A stretch of DNA of 64,000 bases from Fulvia fulva (GCF_020509005.1 NC_063012.1:4712001-4776000), one strand, 5' to 3'; shown: positions 24,371 to 37,967, numbered from the stretch's first letter. The notes: a model not told the origin generated them from the letters alone. A program made the numbers and translations.

Positions 24371-24529
24371 TGTAGCTAGGCACCTCCGCGGCGTTTAGAG
24401 CTGAAGAAACAGGGTGAAGAGAGCTTCAAGCTGTCTAGATTAAATAAGGTAGAACTCCCTTAGTCCTCGGGGTAGTGGCCTACTTTATATATTATTTGAA
24501 TGGCCTTAATAAGAGCTTTCGAATGTGTC

Positions 24530-24544
24530 CTTAGCTCTAAAATA
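24530..24544. repeat. TSD of the inverted LINE, right copy
   Basis: CTTAGCTCTAAAATA is identical to 19580-19594. Copia-1 resumes immediately after it. Confidence 0.88.
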
Positions 24545-26508
24545 CTATCACTCTAGAAGAACTAGGCCTAGTCTTATACCTCTAAAGTAAAGAAGACTAG
24601 AAAAGGTTTTTCCGCCTAAGAGTCACGTGACTCATATAGCTTATCCCTAGAGACAATGTCTAATAATGATGAGTATAATAAAGTGGCTTAACTATAGAAG
24701 TCCGAGGCAAGTTCCCCTCGTTAGAGTAGTTACTTAACTCCTATACTTTATCCTATATAACTGACTAAAGCTGCCTCTTTGAATCTATAACTCCCTTAAT
24801 AAGAAAGAAATAGATCAAAGTAGGAGGTAAATTTTTATTAGCTACTTATATTAGGAATATAGAGATGAGTAGGAGAGCTAGTAGAAAAGTTGTTTTAGAA
24901 GATGTCCTACTTATACCTAAGCTAGGAGTAAACCTGGTTTTATAGAACTAGTTTAGTAAGTAGTTTAGTGTTTAACCTCTATTATTTTCTCTTGTTTCCC
25001 CCTCTAGTAAGACTATTGTCTAGATAAAGCTCCTTAGGGGGGTTCTATTTATTAATAAGACTTCTCTTCTCCTATAAGAACGGGCACATTACTTATTATA
25101 TGTACTACTAATAGAGAATGCCTTTATAACTACTTAATTAGAGACGACCTAAAGTAGTAGGAGCTTTAGTATAGAAGATTTGTACATTTTAGGAAGAATT
25201 TGCTCTAGAATCTTTATAAGGTAATAGACTTAAAAGAACCCATTCCTATCCCTAAGGATAGCTTTCACTAGTATAGAGTATGTTTAATAGTAAAGATAAA
25301 GAAGTATCAAGGCAAAGTTATAGAGAGAAGACCTAAAAGACTTGCCCTTATATCTATTGATATATATAGCCTACTACTAATCTCAAGACTAGGATTCAAA
25401 TACTAGCTCAAGATTATTAATAACTTCTCTAGGAAGAAGTAGAGCTTTCCTCTTAGGAAAAGAGAAGATACTCTAGTTACTCTCTAGAACTAGAAAACCA
25501 AAGTAGAGAGGAAATTATTAGCGTAGCTAAAAGTAGTAAGGTTTAACAATACAAAAGAACTTAGTACATTAGTAAAGTAGTAGGAGAAGGATTTAGGGAT
25601 TAGGCTCGAGCCTACTAAGACATATAACTCTCTATAGAATAGACTGGTTAAGAGGATAATATAAACCTTAGAGGACTCTATAAGGGCAATGTTTAAAGAG
25701 GCTAAAATGCCGGTTAAATTTTGGCCTAAAGTACTAGAGGCCTAAAATTATATAAGGAACAAACTACTAAATAGCCTAGATTACAATAGGTTTAAGGTTT
25801 TACTAGATAAGGCTTTTAATACTATTAAACCTACTACTAACTACTTAAAAGTTTAGGGATATAAAGCTGTTATCTATATAGATATAAGATCCTAACCTTA
25901 ATAGGCAAGAAGTAATAAGCTAATAAATAGGGGTAAAGAAGTAGTAATTATTAGGTATATTAAAAACATAGCTCAAGCCTCGCTCTTTTAGGAACTAGAC
26001 ATAAGAGCTATTAAATAATATATATATATATATATAGACTTCTTTAAGGACTAGCCTAGAGATGATATAGGTCTTAATGTTCTAATATTGAATCTACTAA
26101 GTAGTATACTAGCTAGGAAGCCCTTAGGAAGGCCGAGGAAGAACATATCCTTAGGACAATCTACCTACTATTTAGGCGTCTATTAAAGTACCCCCGAAAT
26201 AGATTAGCTAATTAAGAGCCCTAAAGTGGCTTAACCGAAAAAGCTATTGATATAACTTTCCTAACCTCCGGAGAACGTAGGGGAATTTTAGAAAACCGAT
26301 TAGCTAACTAAGATAAGCTCCCTAGATCCCTAGGAAATAGACGTTACTAGGTTATAAGTAACGGTCCCTAAATTATCCCTTAGAAAGAGAAAGGCTGACT
26401 ATAATGTTAAGGGCTATAACATGAAATAGAAAGCCCTAAAATCTATAGTCCCTAAGCCCGAACTAACTACTAAAGTAGGAGAAGTAATAGACCTCTTAGA
26501 GAACCTTA
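24545..26508 (+). pseudogene. pol: Copia-1 protease-integrase relic
   Basis: This is the continuation of Copia pol. A protease tail reads LIPKLGVNLVL near 24915-24945. The integrase has an ISIDIY segment at about 25348-25370 (first catalytic Asp). It also has SL*NRLVKRI at about 25630-25660; the other Copia copy keeps NGLVERL, with the catalytic Glu, near 51818-51838. Stops are frequent. The frame is cut by Gypsy-2 after AGAACCTTA. Confidence 0.65.
26504..26508. repeat. TSD CCTTA, left copy (Gypsy-2)
   Basis: CCTTA precedes the LTR and is repeated at 40993-40997. The uninterrupted site in Copia-2 reads CCTTG (52677-52681), so both copies carry the same G-to-A change. Confidence 0.85.
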
Positions 26509-26713
26509 TATTACGAGACTATAGTACGAGAGTATAAGGGTAAAGTATTAACAAAGTCGATAACTAAAGAGAGAAGAGAGTCTAAGAACGAGGCCTATAC
26601 TTAAAGGCCGAGGTGTCGGGCGTCGGTATCGGGCCGAGCTTAGTCATCTAGGTCGCGTAACTCCGGGTCACGTGATTAGATTCGAATCCTTCACTTATAG
26701 AGCGGCCTTGACA
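26509..26713 (-). repeat. Gypsy-2 LTR (3' LTR in coding orientation)
   Basis: This 205-bp LTR starts TATTACGAGAC and ends TTGACA. The partner LTR at 40788-40992 has the same length and differs mainly by transitions. Confidence 0.87.
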
Positions 26714-26740
26714 CTACCCCCCCCCCTTTAAAACACCTTC
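26714..26740 (-). other. Gypsy-2 polypurine tract
   Basis: CTACCCCCCCCCCC next to the LTR reads as a G-run on the minus strand. This is the expected plus-strand priming site, and it fixes the coding strand. Confidence 0.7.
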
Positions 26741-26999
26741 GTCTCGAAGCGTATGTCCTTAAATCTCCCTTAGCGTAAATACAAAAGCTTTATTATCCTC
26801 TATATCGTTTGTTTCGTCTATTAGCTCTAATAACTTACTAGAAGTAGGTACTAAACCCCTTTTAATATAGCTATTGTTAGCATTAGGCGTGTAGTTATCC
26901 TTAGCTAGAGCTATAGGGCTATTACCTTTACGTAGAGGCTATACCGTTACGGTTAACTAAGGTATTAGATCTTTTACGTTCGCGTCCGGCCTTATATCG

Positions 27000-29900
27000 A
27001 CTAAGGTCTTATTTCGAATCTAATCTTCTAGCGGATAAAAGTTGATTAGTATAGACTTAGTTAGGTTATTATACTTAAAGTCTACGACTACCTTTGGTAT
27101 ATCCTTATATACTACGCTCGCGGGCTCCTAGGTAAACTTACTATTTAAATAGCCCTTCTATTTCACTAGTATAGTAATGCCTCTACCCTTCGGCTTAGAA
27201 TCTAGGACGCGTTTAACCTCCTAGGTCTTAAACGTGTTACTAGTTTTATTAGTAACCTCGATCGGCGGTGGTCGTACGTTATCCTCTAGATCTACCGGTC
27301 GGAGAAGATTTAAATAGAAGGAGTTATTTACGCGGATCGTCTTTAGTAGGGTAATACTATACGTATTCTTACCAAGCGCGGTAGTAATTATTACCGGTCT
27401 AAACTATTTGATATTAAGCTTCTTAGCTAGACGTAATAACTTCTAGTTCTTAGTATTAATATAGATACGGTCGCCTAGGCTATATCGCGGTAGTATAGTA
27501 CGGTATATATTAGCGGTATCTACTTAAAGGGCTTGATCGTAACGTAATTATTCGTATAGGTGCGTATAGAAGTGCTTTATCTATTAAGTAAAACGCTCTG
27601 CCTTTTCGGCGGATAGGCGTTACTTAGTAGGTATTAGACGCTTAGGGAGGCTATCTCTATTAAAGTTACTAGTACGAGGATTACGACCTCGTTCGGCAAA
27701 GAATAGCGATATACCTATTACTTCTATTATATAGTTATTCTTTACGAATTCCGCTAGCGGAAGCTACTATACCTAATCTCCTTATACGTAGTCGATAAAG
27801 ATACGGAGGTACTTCTCTATCTCCTTATTTGTATTCTTAGACTGTCTATCGGTCTTAGGATAGAAGGCTATAGACAACTTATAGACTATTCCTACTAGTT
27901 CGTAGAAGCGTTACTAAAAAGCTAATAGCTACTAACTACCCCGATCTATAACGATAGATAGAGGGGTACTATATAAGCGGTAGTAGTCCCGGACGAAGAC
28001 CTCGGTAGGATATTCGGCCGTTATCTCCTTTACTAGGATTATATAGTATCCCTTACCCGTACGGTTAGTAATCGTAAGGGTATTAGTATATATAACGCTA
28101 TTATAATTAGTACTCTTCGGTAGTCCTACTACGAAATCTATAGCAATTTCGTCCTATAGTTCAAACGGGATTAGTAGGGATTTTAGTAGCCCTAGGTATT
28201 ACGTCTACGAGGGTTTTAACGAGCAGTATTCGTAGTACTTAAAGATCTTATTACGTATATACTACGAAAGGCCGGGCTAGACGAAGTCGCGAGTAATAAG
28301 CTCGTAGGTCTTCGTACGACCTAGGTAACTAGTAGAGGGGGTGCTATAATATGCTTAGAAGACCTTAAAGCGTAAACCCGGTACGTCTAGTACGAAGACG
28401 TTATAGCCGCCGTATCTATTCTTAATATAGACTAGGCCGCCTATAGCTACCGCCTCGCTATTATCTATACGGTACTAGCGTAGTAGCGTATAAGGCTCTC
28501 CTACGTCTAACTAGCGTAACGCTTACTATAGCTCCGCTTCTCCGTATATAACGCGGATCTTAGTTATAAGTTTATTGTCCTATCGGCCTAGACGGATCTC
28601 TATCGGCGAGATATTAAGGAATCGGTGCTTAGGTAGTAACGTCTATTCTTAATACTGTCTTCGTAGGTCGTTATTGTTTATAGGGACGTCCTATAGCCGC
28701 CGTATTAGAGTATTAGGTTTAATATTCGTCTTGCTAGGGATATAGACAATCTTAAAGTAGAACTACGATAAGAACTCGGACTAACGTACCTAGCGTCTAT
28801 TTAGGACCTTAGTACTTATAAACTATTTAAGGTTCTTATAATCGGAGTATACTAGGATTAGCTTACCGCTTTTGTCGGTAAGGTTTTCGAAGTCGGCCTT
28901 ATCTCTATTAATGTCTCTAGACATAAGCTCTAGCTTCTATTCCTTAAAGGCTTTTACGATAGCGAGTAGTTCCTTATTATAGATATCGTAGCTATATTCT
29001 TACGGCGATATCTTCTTAGACATAAAAGCTACTAGGCGCTATATACCGTCTTCTTCTTACTATAACATTACTATAGTAGTAACGAAGTCTAACGTATCCG
29101 TTTCGAGCTTTGTTTCTCGCCCGGGTATAAAATGTACGAGTATAATATCGTCCTTAGTAAACGCTTGTTTTATACGTTCGAAAGCGTTCTAATATTTATT
29201 ACCCTATACCTATAGTACGTCTTTCTTAGTAAGCTATATTATCGGGTAGGCGATGCCTAAGTAGTTACGAATAAACCGCCTATAGAAGTTATAAAAGCTA
29301 AGGAAGGACAGAATATCTATTAGGTTACGAGGGGTCTCCTATTCTTAGATTACGGCGATCTTGTCCTTATCTATCTTAATTCCGTCCGCGCCTATAATTA
29401 AGCTAAGGTACTTCGTCTCTTAGACGTAAAACTCGTACTTGTCGATATCGAGTTGAAGTCCTACCTCTTATAGCTTCGCTATAACCTTCTTAACGTAAAC
29501 GATATACTCCTCTAGGGTGTCGCTAAATATAAGTACGTTATCGAGGTACGCGGAGGTAAAATCGTCTAGGTACTCTCGGAGCGCGTTATTAATATATAAC
29601 TAGAAGGTACCGGGTGTATTATAGAGACTAAAGGGCATTACTAGACATTCGAATTGACCGTAGCGCGTAGTAAATACCGTTTTCTACTCGTCCCCTTCCG
29701 CGATACGTAAACGATTAAAGGTAGCGATTATATCGAGCTTAGTAAAGTACTTCTTACTACTAATCCGGTTAAGGGTATCTTAGATAAGTAGGATAGAGTA
29801 CCTCGATTTTATAGTAATAGCGCTTAGGGCGCGGTAGTCGATATAGACGCGTAGTCTACTACCTAGTTTACGTACGATAATTACTAGTAATACTATAGGT

Positions 29901-30633
29901 AAGTTACTACGTTAGATATTACCTTGCTAAAGTTAGTTATCTACCTAAGCTTTTACTACTTCTAACTCTCTATTCGAAATCGGATAGGGCCGCTTAAACG
30001 GTAGCCGAGTATCCTTCTTTAGCTTAATCTTATAATCTAGGCTAGGGCGATAAGGTAGTAGCTTATCTAACTCTAACTTCGAGAATAGAGCTTACCGATA
30101 ATAGTATATAGCCGGTAGCTTACCGAGTACGCCGGGGTCCTTCTACTTCCGGTATAGCTTTTCTATAAACACGTTATAATTAGCTACGTTTATCGCGTAG
30201 GCCTCTACCTAGTACTCCTATCGATAACGGAGCGTTCTATAGTAGCTATCTTTAATATATATAGCGTACGCGAATATAGCGTTACCGCCTATAACCTTTC
30301 GTACTATTATAGCGTAAAGCCCTAACGCTTATACTATAACTAGATCGGCCGCGCTCTTAGCCGTATATACTTCGCGTAGGTTAATCTATATAGTATATAC
30401 TTCCGTACCTCTCGTACGATACAGTCTCCGGAGTTCGTATAAGTTGATCTACTTAATATCGTCTCTATACTTAGCCCTAACTCTTTTAGCGCCGACTTCG
30501 AGGGGCTAAGGGACCGGTATATTGCGGATATTAGGTCGCTTAAGGCTATCGTAGTCGGGTACTAGCGTTAGTAGTAACCCGGAGATAGGTAACGTTACTA
30601 GTAGGCTAACGTTCTTATAGAGAGAGTGATTCT
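27000..30633 (-). pseudogene. pol: Gypsy-2 pol relic (RT, RNase H, integrase)
   Basis: On the minus strand RT shows YLDNVLIFSD near 29520-29555, with the second catalytic Asp changed to Asn by RIP. It is followed by LIDILSFLSFYNFYRR near 29275-29325. The integrase lies about 28300-27300. Stops are present throughout. Confidence 0.7.
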
Positions 30634-30638
30634 AATAG
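30634..30638. repeat. TSD AATAG, left copy (Gypsy-3)
   Basis: AATAG precedes the LTR. The right copy at 37968-37972 is GATAG. They differ by one G/A transition, consistent with RIP after insertion. Confidence 0.7.
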
Positions 30639-30822
30639 TATAAGGGCGCGCGTACTATAGGGTCTAAATAAGAGAGTTATTATTCTATAAAGCTATAAAA
30701 GAGGAGCGCGAGGCGCGGCGAAGTTATAAAGTAAAGCTAAGCCGCGCTAACCCGATGAAGAAGGTCCGCGGTTCACCCGGGCCGACGTAGCTATAGTAAG
30801 GGGTCGCGGGCTGCCCGTAATA
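30639..30822 (-). repeat. Gypsy-3 LTR (3' LTR in coding orientation)
   Basis: This 184-bp LTR starts TATAAGGGCG and ends CCGTAATA, and is followed by GTACCCCCCC, the complement of a polypurine tract. Confidence 0.87.
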
Positions 30823-31749
30823 GTACCCCCCCTCTTAAAATACGTCTTAGTCCTCTAAGCGTTATCTCTCTTATACGGCCACTTGCCCGTACTACTCTAT
30901 AACCGTATAAAAGTCTAATCATCCTCTAATACCTTATTATCGTCTAGTAATACATCTATATCCTATCTATCTATAACTAGCCTATCCGCGACCGGCTCCC
31001 TCCAAGAAATATACTACCTAGTTAGGTAGTTTGCCCTAGACCTAAGTCTATCTTTGGCTAGTACTCGCGTATAATCCTTATAGCTAAGGTTAGGTATTAT
31101 TATAGGCTCTATAGGTTTTACTCGAGTATTAGTATAACTACCGGTACTATCGTAGAGCTAAGGGTAGTAGGTAATACCGTAGTCCTTAGTTAAGACAGTA
31201 GGCTCTCCTATAACCTAGCTAGTATAGCGGTACGTAGTAAATATATACTAAGTAGATTCTATTAGAGGTATAGCTCGAGATAACTTATTCGTAACGGTGT
31301 TACTATTAACCCTAATCTTATTAAGCCTAAGGACCTTATTACTTAGGAGGACCTAATTAGATAGAGCTACAAAGCCTATAGGCGTAGACAACTCCGGCCG
31401 GTTATAGTAAAAGTCTATAATAGCGGCGGCCGCGTGTTTAAATATATTCTTAGCCGGTTACTAGGTCTACTATCCTCCTTATTCTAATATCTAAGCCATT
31501 TCACCTTATACTAAGTGTCTACTTTACGCTTCTACCTCTTCTTCACTTTGCCTACTCGCTTATAGGTATATATATCTAAGATCTTCTCTACCTTATATAT
31601 ATATATATAGGTATTACGACTATATTAGCGACTATATCGGCTTCTATAGTGTCGGGCTCGATAGTTATTAGCGGTAGTAGTACTAGATACTAGCCTTCGA
31701 GTAGTAGGAAGTCGGGATGATTAGCTCGCTAAAGTAACGAAGTATAAAA

Positions 31750-34700
31750 GTGGTTATCGAGTCCTACTATAGCGTCCGATAATCTTAGTTTATATAAGAG
31801 CTTAGCTAGTATAACTTCTATAATCTAGTACGGGCTAGCGTATCTTCTGTCGAGCTTCTTAGATAGTCGAGTCGTACGGATGTTCTTAGTACTTAGGTAT
31901 ACCTAGTCGCTTACTTTATAGTCTAGCGGGATACTTCGGTAACGGTTTACTACTTTAGCTTAGAGAGCTTATAATATCCGCATATTTTCTTAAAGGTGCT
32001 TATAAAGGTCGTAAATCCGGCGAACGAAGGCTTTAGCCGATCGCGTATCTAGTCGCTAGAGAGTAGTTAGTCCTCCCTCTTTTCTAGCGCTTAGGTCTAC
32101 GCGCTCTATAAACTTAGGGTTATAGCCTAAAGTAGCGTAGAATAGCGACATACTAGTAGTTTTAGAAAGGTGGTTATTAATCGCGAACTAAGCTAGACAA
32201 AGCTATTCTGCCTAGTTATCTTATACCTCGTTAGTAAATATACGGAGATACTATTCTATTACTTAGTTAGTACGTTCCGACTGTCTATTAGTTTCTAGGT
32301 AGTATAAAGAACTTAGCTTACGACTTATATAAAGCATCTTACAAAGTTTCTTCTAGAAGGTAGTAACCTATTACTTACCGCGGTCTAAAGTAATAGTGTT
32401 AGGAAATCTGCGTCGAGAGAATATATACTTAAGGAAAAGTCTTACCGTATTCTATATAGTTATCGCTCCGATTGGAATCAGCTCGACTTCCTTCGTTAGC
32501 CTATTTATTACGGTTATAATGTTATTATAGGTCATACTATCGAGGGTACTATTAGGAAGTCCGACTACGAAGTCTACCGCGATATACCTCTAAGGTCGGT
32601 CCGGTACTAAAAGTAGGTAAAATAATCTAGGTGGCTAGGAGTATAGAGATTTCGTCGTACGGTATATACGGTAATTCGCGGTATATCTACATACTAATCT
32701 TACTAAGCTAGGCTAATAGAATTCTCGTGCTACGAGTTTATAGGTTCGAGCTCGCTCTAGATGTCCTACTACTAGAGCGTTATAATTTATTCTAATAAGC
32801 CGAGTCCGTAGGGCCTAGTTATTAGGTACCTAAAGGCTCTAACTATCGTACTAGCTTCGTATATACAACATGTTACTATCTACCTTACAGTACGTAGAGT
32901 ATATCTTCGCCTTCTATAAGAGTAGAGGGATAGTACTATCTTTCCGTAGTATCTTAATTGCCGCCTTAAGTTCTTAGTCTAGGGCGTAAGTAGTCGTTAT
33001 ACGGTCCTCGAGTTTAGCTTCGACTTCGCCTTTATTCGTAGTCTATACTTCCTAAGCTCGTGCTAGCTATGTTCATAGTACCTTTTCTAGTTCTAGAATA
33101 AACTCGATTGCTTTAGGATTTAGGAGAGTCGTCTCTTCTTCTTCGGGCGTATCTTTAATAGTAGCTCGTATAGAGTCGATCTTAAGGAATCGCTCTAGCG
33201 GAAGTAATATCTAATACTAGTACTGATTTCTCGGATCGTCCACCCCCTACGGAAGGTCCTAGCTACGTCTCGTTAGGCTGTCTAGCTTCGTTCCTTATAC
33301 ACCTAGGCGGTATATAATCTAGAAGTTAAATTGTAATAGAAATTCTGCCTATCGCTCTTATCGGCGATTTAGCTACTTCGTAGTTATAAAATATTCGAGG
33401 TTCTTATAGTCTATATACACTTTGACTAGATCGCCGTCCTTATCTACTTCGTAAGTAAGCTCCGGGCGCTACTCTTCGAATACTTTAATAATCGCGAGGA
33501 GTTCCTTATCGTAGATCTCGTAATTATCCTCCTAGGGGCTCAGCTTCTTCGAATAGAAAGCTATAGGATGTAACACTCCCTACTCGTCGTACTATAAGAG
33601 TATACCTATATTAATAAAGTCTAAGGAGTTAGTCTCAACGACGGTCTACCTACCTAGTATATAGTATACTAGTATACCCGCCTTACTAAACGCTACTTTT
33701 AACGCCTCTAATGCCCTCTAGTAATTATTAGTCTAGTTGATTCTACGGTTCTTATGATTACTAGGCCTATCTAACTTCGTTAGGTTAGTTAATAGGGATG
33801 TAATACGAGAGAAGGCCTTAATAAACCTACGGTAGAAGTTTATAAATCCTAGAAAGACTTAGACATCCTTAAGATTAGTTAGTACTTCCTAGGTCTATAT
33901 ATATTCCAATTTCTCCGGGTCTATCTCGATGCCCTAGGGTGTAATAATAAGGCCTAGATATTTTATACATTCCTAGTAGAACTCGGACTTATTAATATTA
34001 ATAGTAAGCCCGGTATCTCGTAGCTTAATTAATACCTTTCGTACGTGTTCGACGTGTTCCTCTAGAGTGTCGCTAAAGATAAGGACGTTATCTAGATATA
34101 CTAACACAAAGTTATCTAGATGTTCCTATAGAACCATATTAATATATAACTAAAAGGTTACGGGTCCGTTATAGAGGCCGAACGGCAATACGAGGTATTT
34201 ATATATATCGTAGCGTATTACGAAAGCTATTAGCTACTCGTAGCCTTCCGCGATACATAACTTATTAAAGGCTACTATAATATCTAGTTTCGTAAAGTAC
34301 TTCTTTCCGTATATACGGTTAAGCGTTTCCTATATTAATAGAATAGGATAGCGATTCTTAATAGTAATAGCGTTTAGCCTACGGTAGTTAATATATACTC
34401 GTAGCCCTCCTCTAGGCTTTCTTACTACTAATACCGGTGCCGGTGACTAGCTTAGTTTCTAACCGGCCTTACGTACCTTACCTTCTAAAGTCTATTCGAG
34501 TAACTATTTCTTAACGGCTTTATTCTCCTTCTCGGCTAGTCCGTATAGCTTTCGATATAGCGGTTCTTAAGGTCTACCGGGTTTAATATAAATCTCGTAG
34601 TTAATGCCTAGTCGGTAAGGTAGGAGTCCCTCGTAGTCCTTTACTAAGAAAGTATCTATAATGTCGTAGTATATAGGCGGGAGCTTCTCTTTAGGATTAT

Positions 34701-35400
34701 AGTTAAACTACTTATTTAAGAACTGATCTAGTTTATTAGCTACTATCGCGCTTAGTTTAAGACTATTATCGTTATTGTCGTTATCCTCGCGCCCCGTAGG
34801 TATGATATAGAAGTACTCGGCCCTAGGCCGGTACGCGTATATCTCCTATACGCGCTACGAGACTTCCTAGTAATCCACCTCTTTATCTACCTCTAGAGCG
34901 GACATATTTAGCTCCGCCCCTCCGGCTATAAATCCTACTAATTCGCTAGTAAAGGGGTTTAGTCTATATTTCGTTTACTAGGTTCTACCGATATAGTTTA
35001 GAGATTGTACTATTATTAATGTCTTGTTATATAGATAGTAACCGAAGCAGTAGTTAGATCTAAACGCCACCTCGCTAGTTTCCTAGAAGATGTTCGGGTT
35101 ATACGCGGAGAGCTACGGTAGTCTAAAGACGATGTCGTATTCGAGGTCGGTAACGTAGTATAGCATTTACTCGTAATGACCGCCGATAACCACGTCTATA
35201 AGGGCTATATATATGATCTAACGCGCTATAGCCGATCTATCTCCTAGTATTAATCGTCTGTTCTTCGTTATAGGGATTAAGGGGGTTATATATTTACGTA
35301 TAAATTTCTAGTTAAGAAAGAGAGAGGTAGAGGTAGAATCTATAAGGCCGCGAGCCTTTTTATATTATATTATTACGGGTAATACTATATAAGGGTATAT
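31750..35400 (-). pseudogene. pol: Gypsy-3 pol relic
   Basis: The minus-strand reading has LDNFVLVYLDNVLIFSD at about 34071-34124 (RT palm; the catalytic Asp pair is damaged). A RNase H region and an integrase region follow in the same order as in Gypsy-1. Stops are frequent, with no open reading over more than about 70 codons. Confidence 0.7.
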
Positions 35401-35689
35401 AGCTAGTTATTATTTATCTAGTATATATACTAATATGTTAAGCTCCTTACTATAGTCCGTCTCTTATATTCTATATCTCTTAATCTTATACTCTTTCTGT
35501 CTTAGAAAGTTCGGTTACTAACCGCTATCTACTACGCTTAGGTAGCGGTCGTACTATTTCCCTATTACTATAGGTCGGTAGTAAGAGAGCTAAGGTTCGG
35601 GTTAGCGTTCGCGTTATTTCGTAGGCGTAGAGGGCGGTAGTCACCGTTATAACTATATATCGGGTATTCGGGGTTCGTTAATACGTACG

Positions 35690-37030
35690 AGCCTATACGA
35701 TAGCGGTAGTACTTACCCTACTTCTTAAGGTCCTCCCGCTACTTACGGTTTAATAAAGGCAGGTTCTATAAGTAAACTAGTAGGTCCTCCTTCTTCTTCG
35801 TACCTACGTATTATAGTAGTTACTAGACGATTATAGCGGTCGTACTAGTAGCTACGGCGCCTACGGCATTACTACCGCCCTATACGCCGTTATTATTCGA
35901 ATTAGGGTTGCTACGTAGGCGCTCCTTCTATAGATATAGTCGGTCGGTCTCGTAGAAGCTCTTATCTAATACCGTACATTCCTTAATAATATCCTATATA
36001 TCGTATAAGCGTCTATCTACTTCCCTATCGCCGAAAGGCTTAATAAAGTACTTACGGTTTAGGCGGTTACGAAATAGCATTAGCTTAGTCTCGTCGGTCT
36101 ACTCTATCTAAGTACGTAGCTTCGAGTAGCGAGCGTAGAAGATAATAAAGGTCTCGCCCTACTCCTACTTATAGGTAGCAATATTAACTATAGCCTTAGT
36201 TCCTTCGTTACGGGTACCGTACTAGCGCGTTATCTAATCTAGTAGTTCTTTACTAGTCTTGAACTCGTTAAATAATTATTATCTAGGTACGGAGGTCTTC
36301 GGCTTAATAGTTCTCTAAGGGTCACCCTATATCTATCTATATATAAAACGTAGGCCGTCTACCTCGGAGTGGAAAGTAGTTATAGTTAGCTTAAGAAGCA
36401 CGCTACTATACTAACTGTCGAAGTTAGGGTCGTTATTGTTCTTAAAGTGCTTCGGGTTAGGTACGCCCTTACTAACCTCGATACCGCGTATTAGAGTACG
36501 GTTAATAGTAAATAGGCGTTCTAAAAGTTCGGTTAGGGGAGTCTATATACGGGTATTACGCGCTCGAGAGTCGCGACCGTTATTATTGTTAGGTCGTAGA
36601 CGGTTTCTACTACGTCCTCGGTCGTTATTACTATTACCGTTATTATCGTTACTACCGCCTCCGCCGCCGCCGCCTCTACTAGTAGCTTTACGATACTTAC
36701 GTATTAGCTACTCGAGTAAAGTCTCGCGCGGAGGTAAATAGGAGGGTCGGCGACTAGAGCGGCCCTTACCTCTATTCTATATAGTGTCTTTAGTAGTTTA
36801 GAGTCGAGTCTTTAGATTGTTAACCTCCTTCTATAGAGCCTAGTTCTTAGCTTCGGCATCCTATACCTTCTTCTTCTCCTTTTCGTAAATCTCGCTAAAT
36901 TGCTTATATAGGTTATTAGCCTCCCTATACTTCTTCTCTACCTCTTATAACTTTATTAGGTTATAATCCTTCTTAATCTTTAGGTCTACGGCCATCTTTT
37001 ATATTATAGCTTCCTCGCTTCGTAGTATCT
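35690..37030 (-). pseudogene. gag: Gypsy-3 gag relic
   Basis: This is the counterpart of the Gypsy-1 gag, with coiled-coil, low-complexity and capsid-like segments in order. The plus-strand open stretch at 36436-36741 is antisense to the Arg/Asn-rich part and is not a gene. Confidence 0.55.
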
Positions 37031-37783
37031 TATAGATACGGTTATACTCGGTATATAGCGTAGTATACTAGGTATTCTAGAGGTTATTAGCTCGCTCTAT
37101 TATATCGAGTTATCTACCTTTAGTAATCGCTATGTTTACTACCTATAGTACGAAGTCGTAGGTAGTCTTTAGGTACTAGGATACGAGGGTCGTAAGTTTG
37201 TTTAGTATAACATTCTAGTATTTAGATACAAGAATATGTTCTACCTCGTCGAGTAATAGATATACCTCGTCTAGGTCGCCGCCTAGGTTCTCTTCGAGCT
37301 TAAACTCGAATAGTTCTATAAAGTTAATCTTACTACCTTCTTCTTGCTCGAAGGCTTTCTAGTAAGCTTTATTAATTTCCTATTATAGCGCGACACCGGT
37401 GTCTACTATAACCCGCCGGTTATCGTCCTATATCTAACTCCGAGGGAAAGAGGAGGAGAGGTCGGGGAAAAGAGATATACGCTACTTACCTTTACCCTTA
37501 GGCTTTAGTAGCGGTAGTATACCGCCGTTTGTCTATAAAGTCATATTGTCTAGGTTCGGGGGAGGCGTAACAATGCCTATTTCCTAACTGTCTACGAGCG
37601 CGCGACTATCTACTAATAATGTCGCCGCGTTACGTTCTCTAGGTATTTACGCGCTATACGCCTTACCGTATTCTATATTCTAATACGACTCTACGCGTTC
37701 TTCGAGTTCTATAGTTCTATCTATTCCTATTATTACGCGTCCCTTACCTAGATCCGCGATCTAGGTAGGGTACTAGAACAAAC

Positions 37784-37967
37784 TATAAGGGCGCGCGTAC
37801 TATAGGGTCTAAATAAGAGAGTTGTTGTTCTACGAAGCTACGAAAGAGGAGCGCGAGGCGCGGCGAAGTTATAAAGTAAAGCTAAGCCGCGCTAACCCGA
37901 TACGGAAGGTCCGCGGTTTACCCGGGCTAACGTAGCTATAGTAAGGGATCGCGGGCTGCCCGTAATA
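37784..37967 (-). repeat. Gypsy-3 LTR (5' LTR in coding orientation)
   Basis: This 184-bp partner of 30639-30822 is followed by GATAG (37968-37972), the right copy of the target duplication. Confidence 0.87.

Larger units (their letters stand above)
19595..24529 (-). mobile_element. Full-length LINE inserted antisense in Copia-1
   Basis: This is a 4.9-kb non-LTR element on the minus strand, flanked by 15-bp duplications. Its 3' end (plus-strand left side) has a (GATA)n run, that is an (ATCT)n tail. ORF1 lies about 24330-23100 and ORF2 about 23098-19890. Length and organisation match the intact LINE at 52725-57600, but the sequence is mutated. On the plus strand CpA is depleted while TpG is partly kept. 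Confidence 0.88.
30639..37967 (-). mobile_element. Gypsy-3: same family as Gypsy-1, nested in Gypsy-2
   Basis: This 7.3-kb element has 184-bp LTRs and is coded on the minus strand. It is recognisably the same family as 7993-15206: long stretches match, for example around 37000-37440 versus 14240-14660. Order is gag (37000-35740), knuckle (about 35690-35735), protease (about 35380-35230), RT (about 34800-33830), RNase H and integrase (32850-31750). The RT box reads YLDN instead of YLDD, so this copy is more damaged than Gypsy-1. Confidence 0.88.

Noticed and set aside
36436..36741. Open plus-strand stretch with Leu/Pro/Arg runs
   Set aside because: It is antisense to the low-complexity Arg/Asn-rich part of Gypsy-3 gag.
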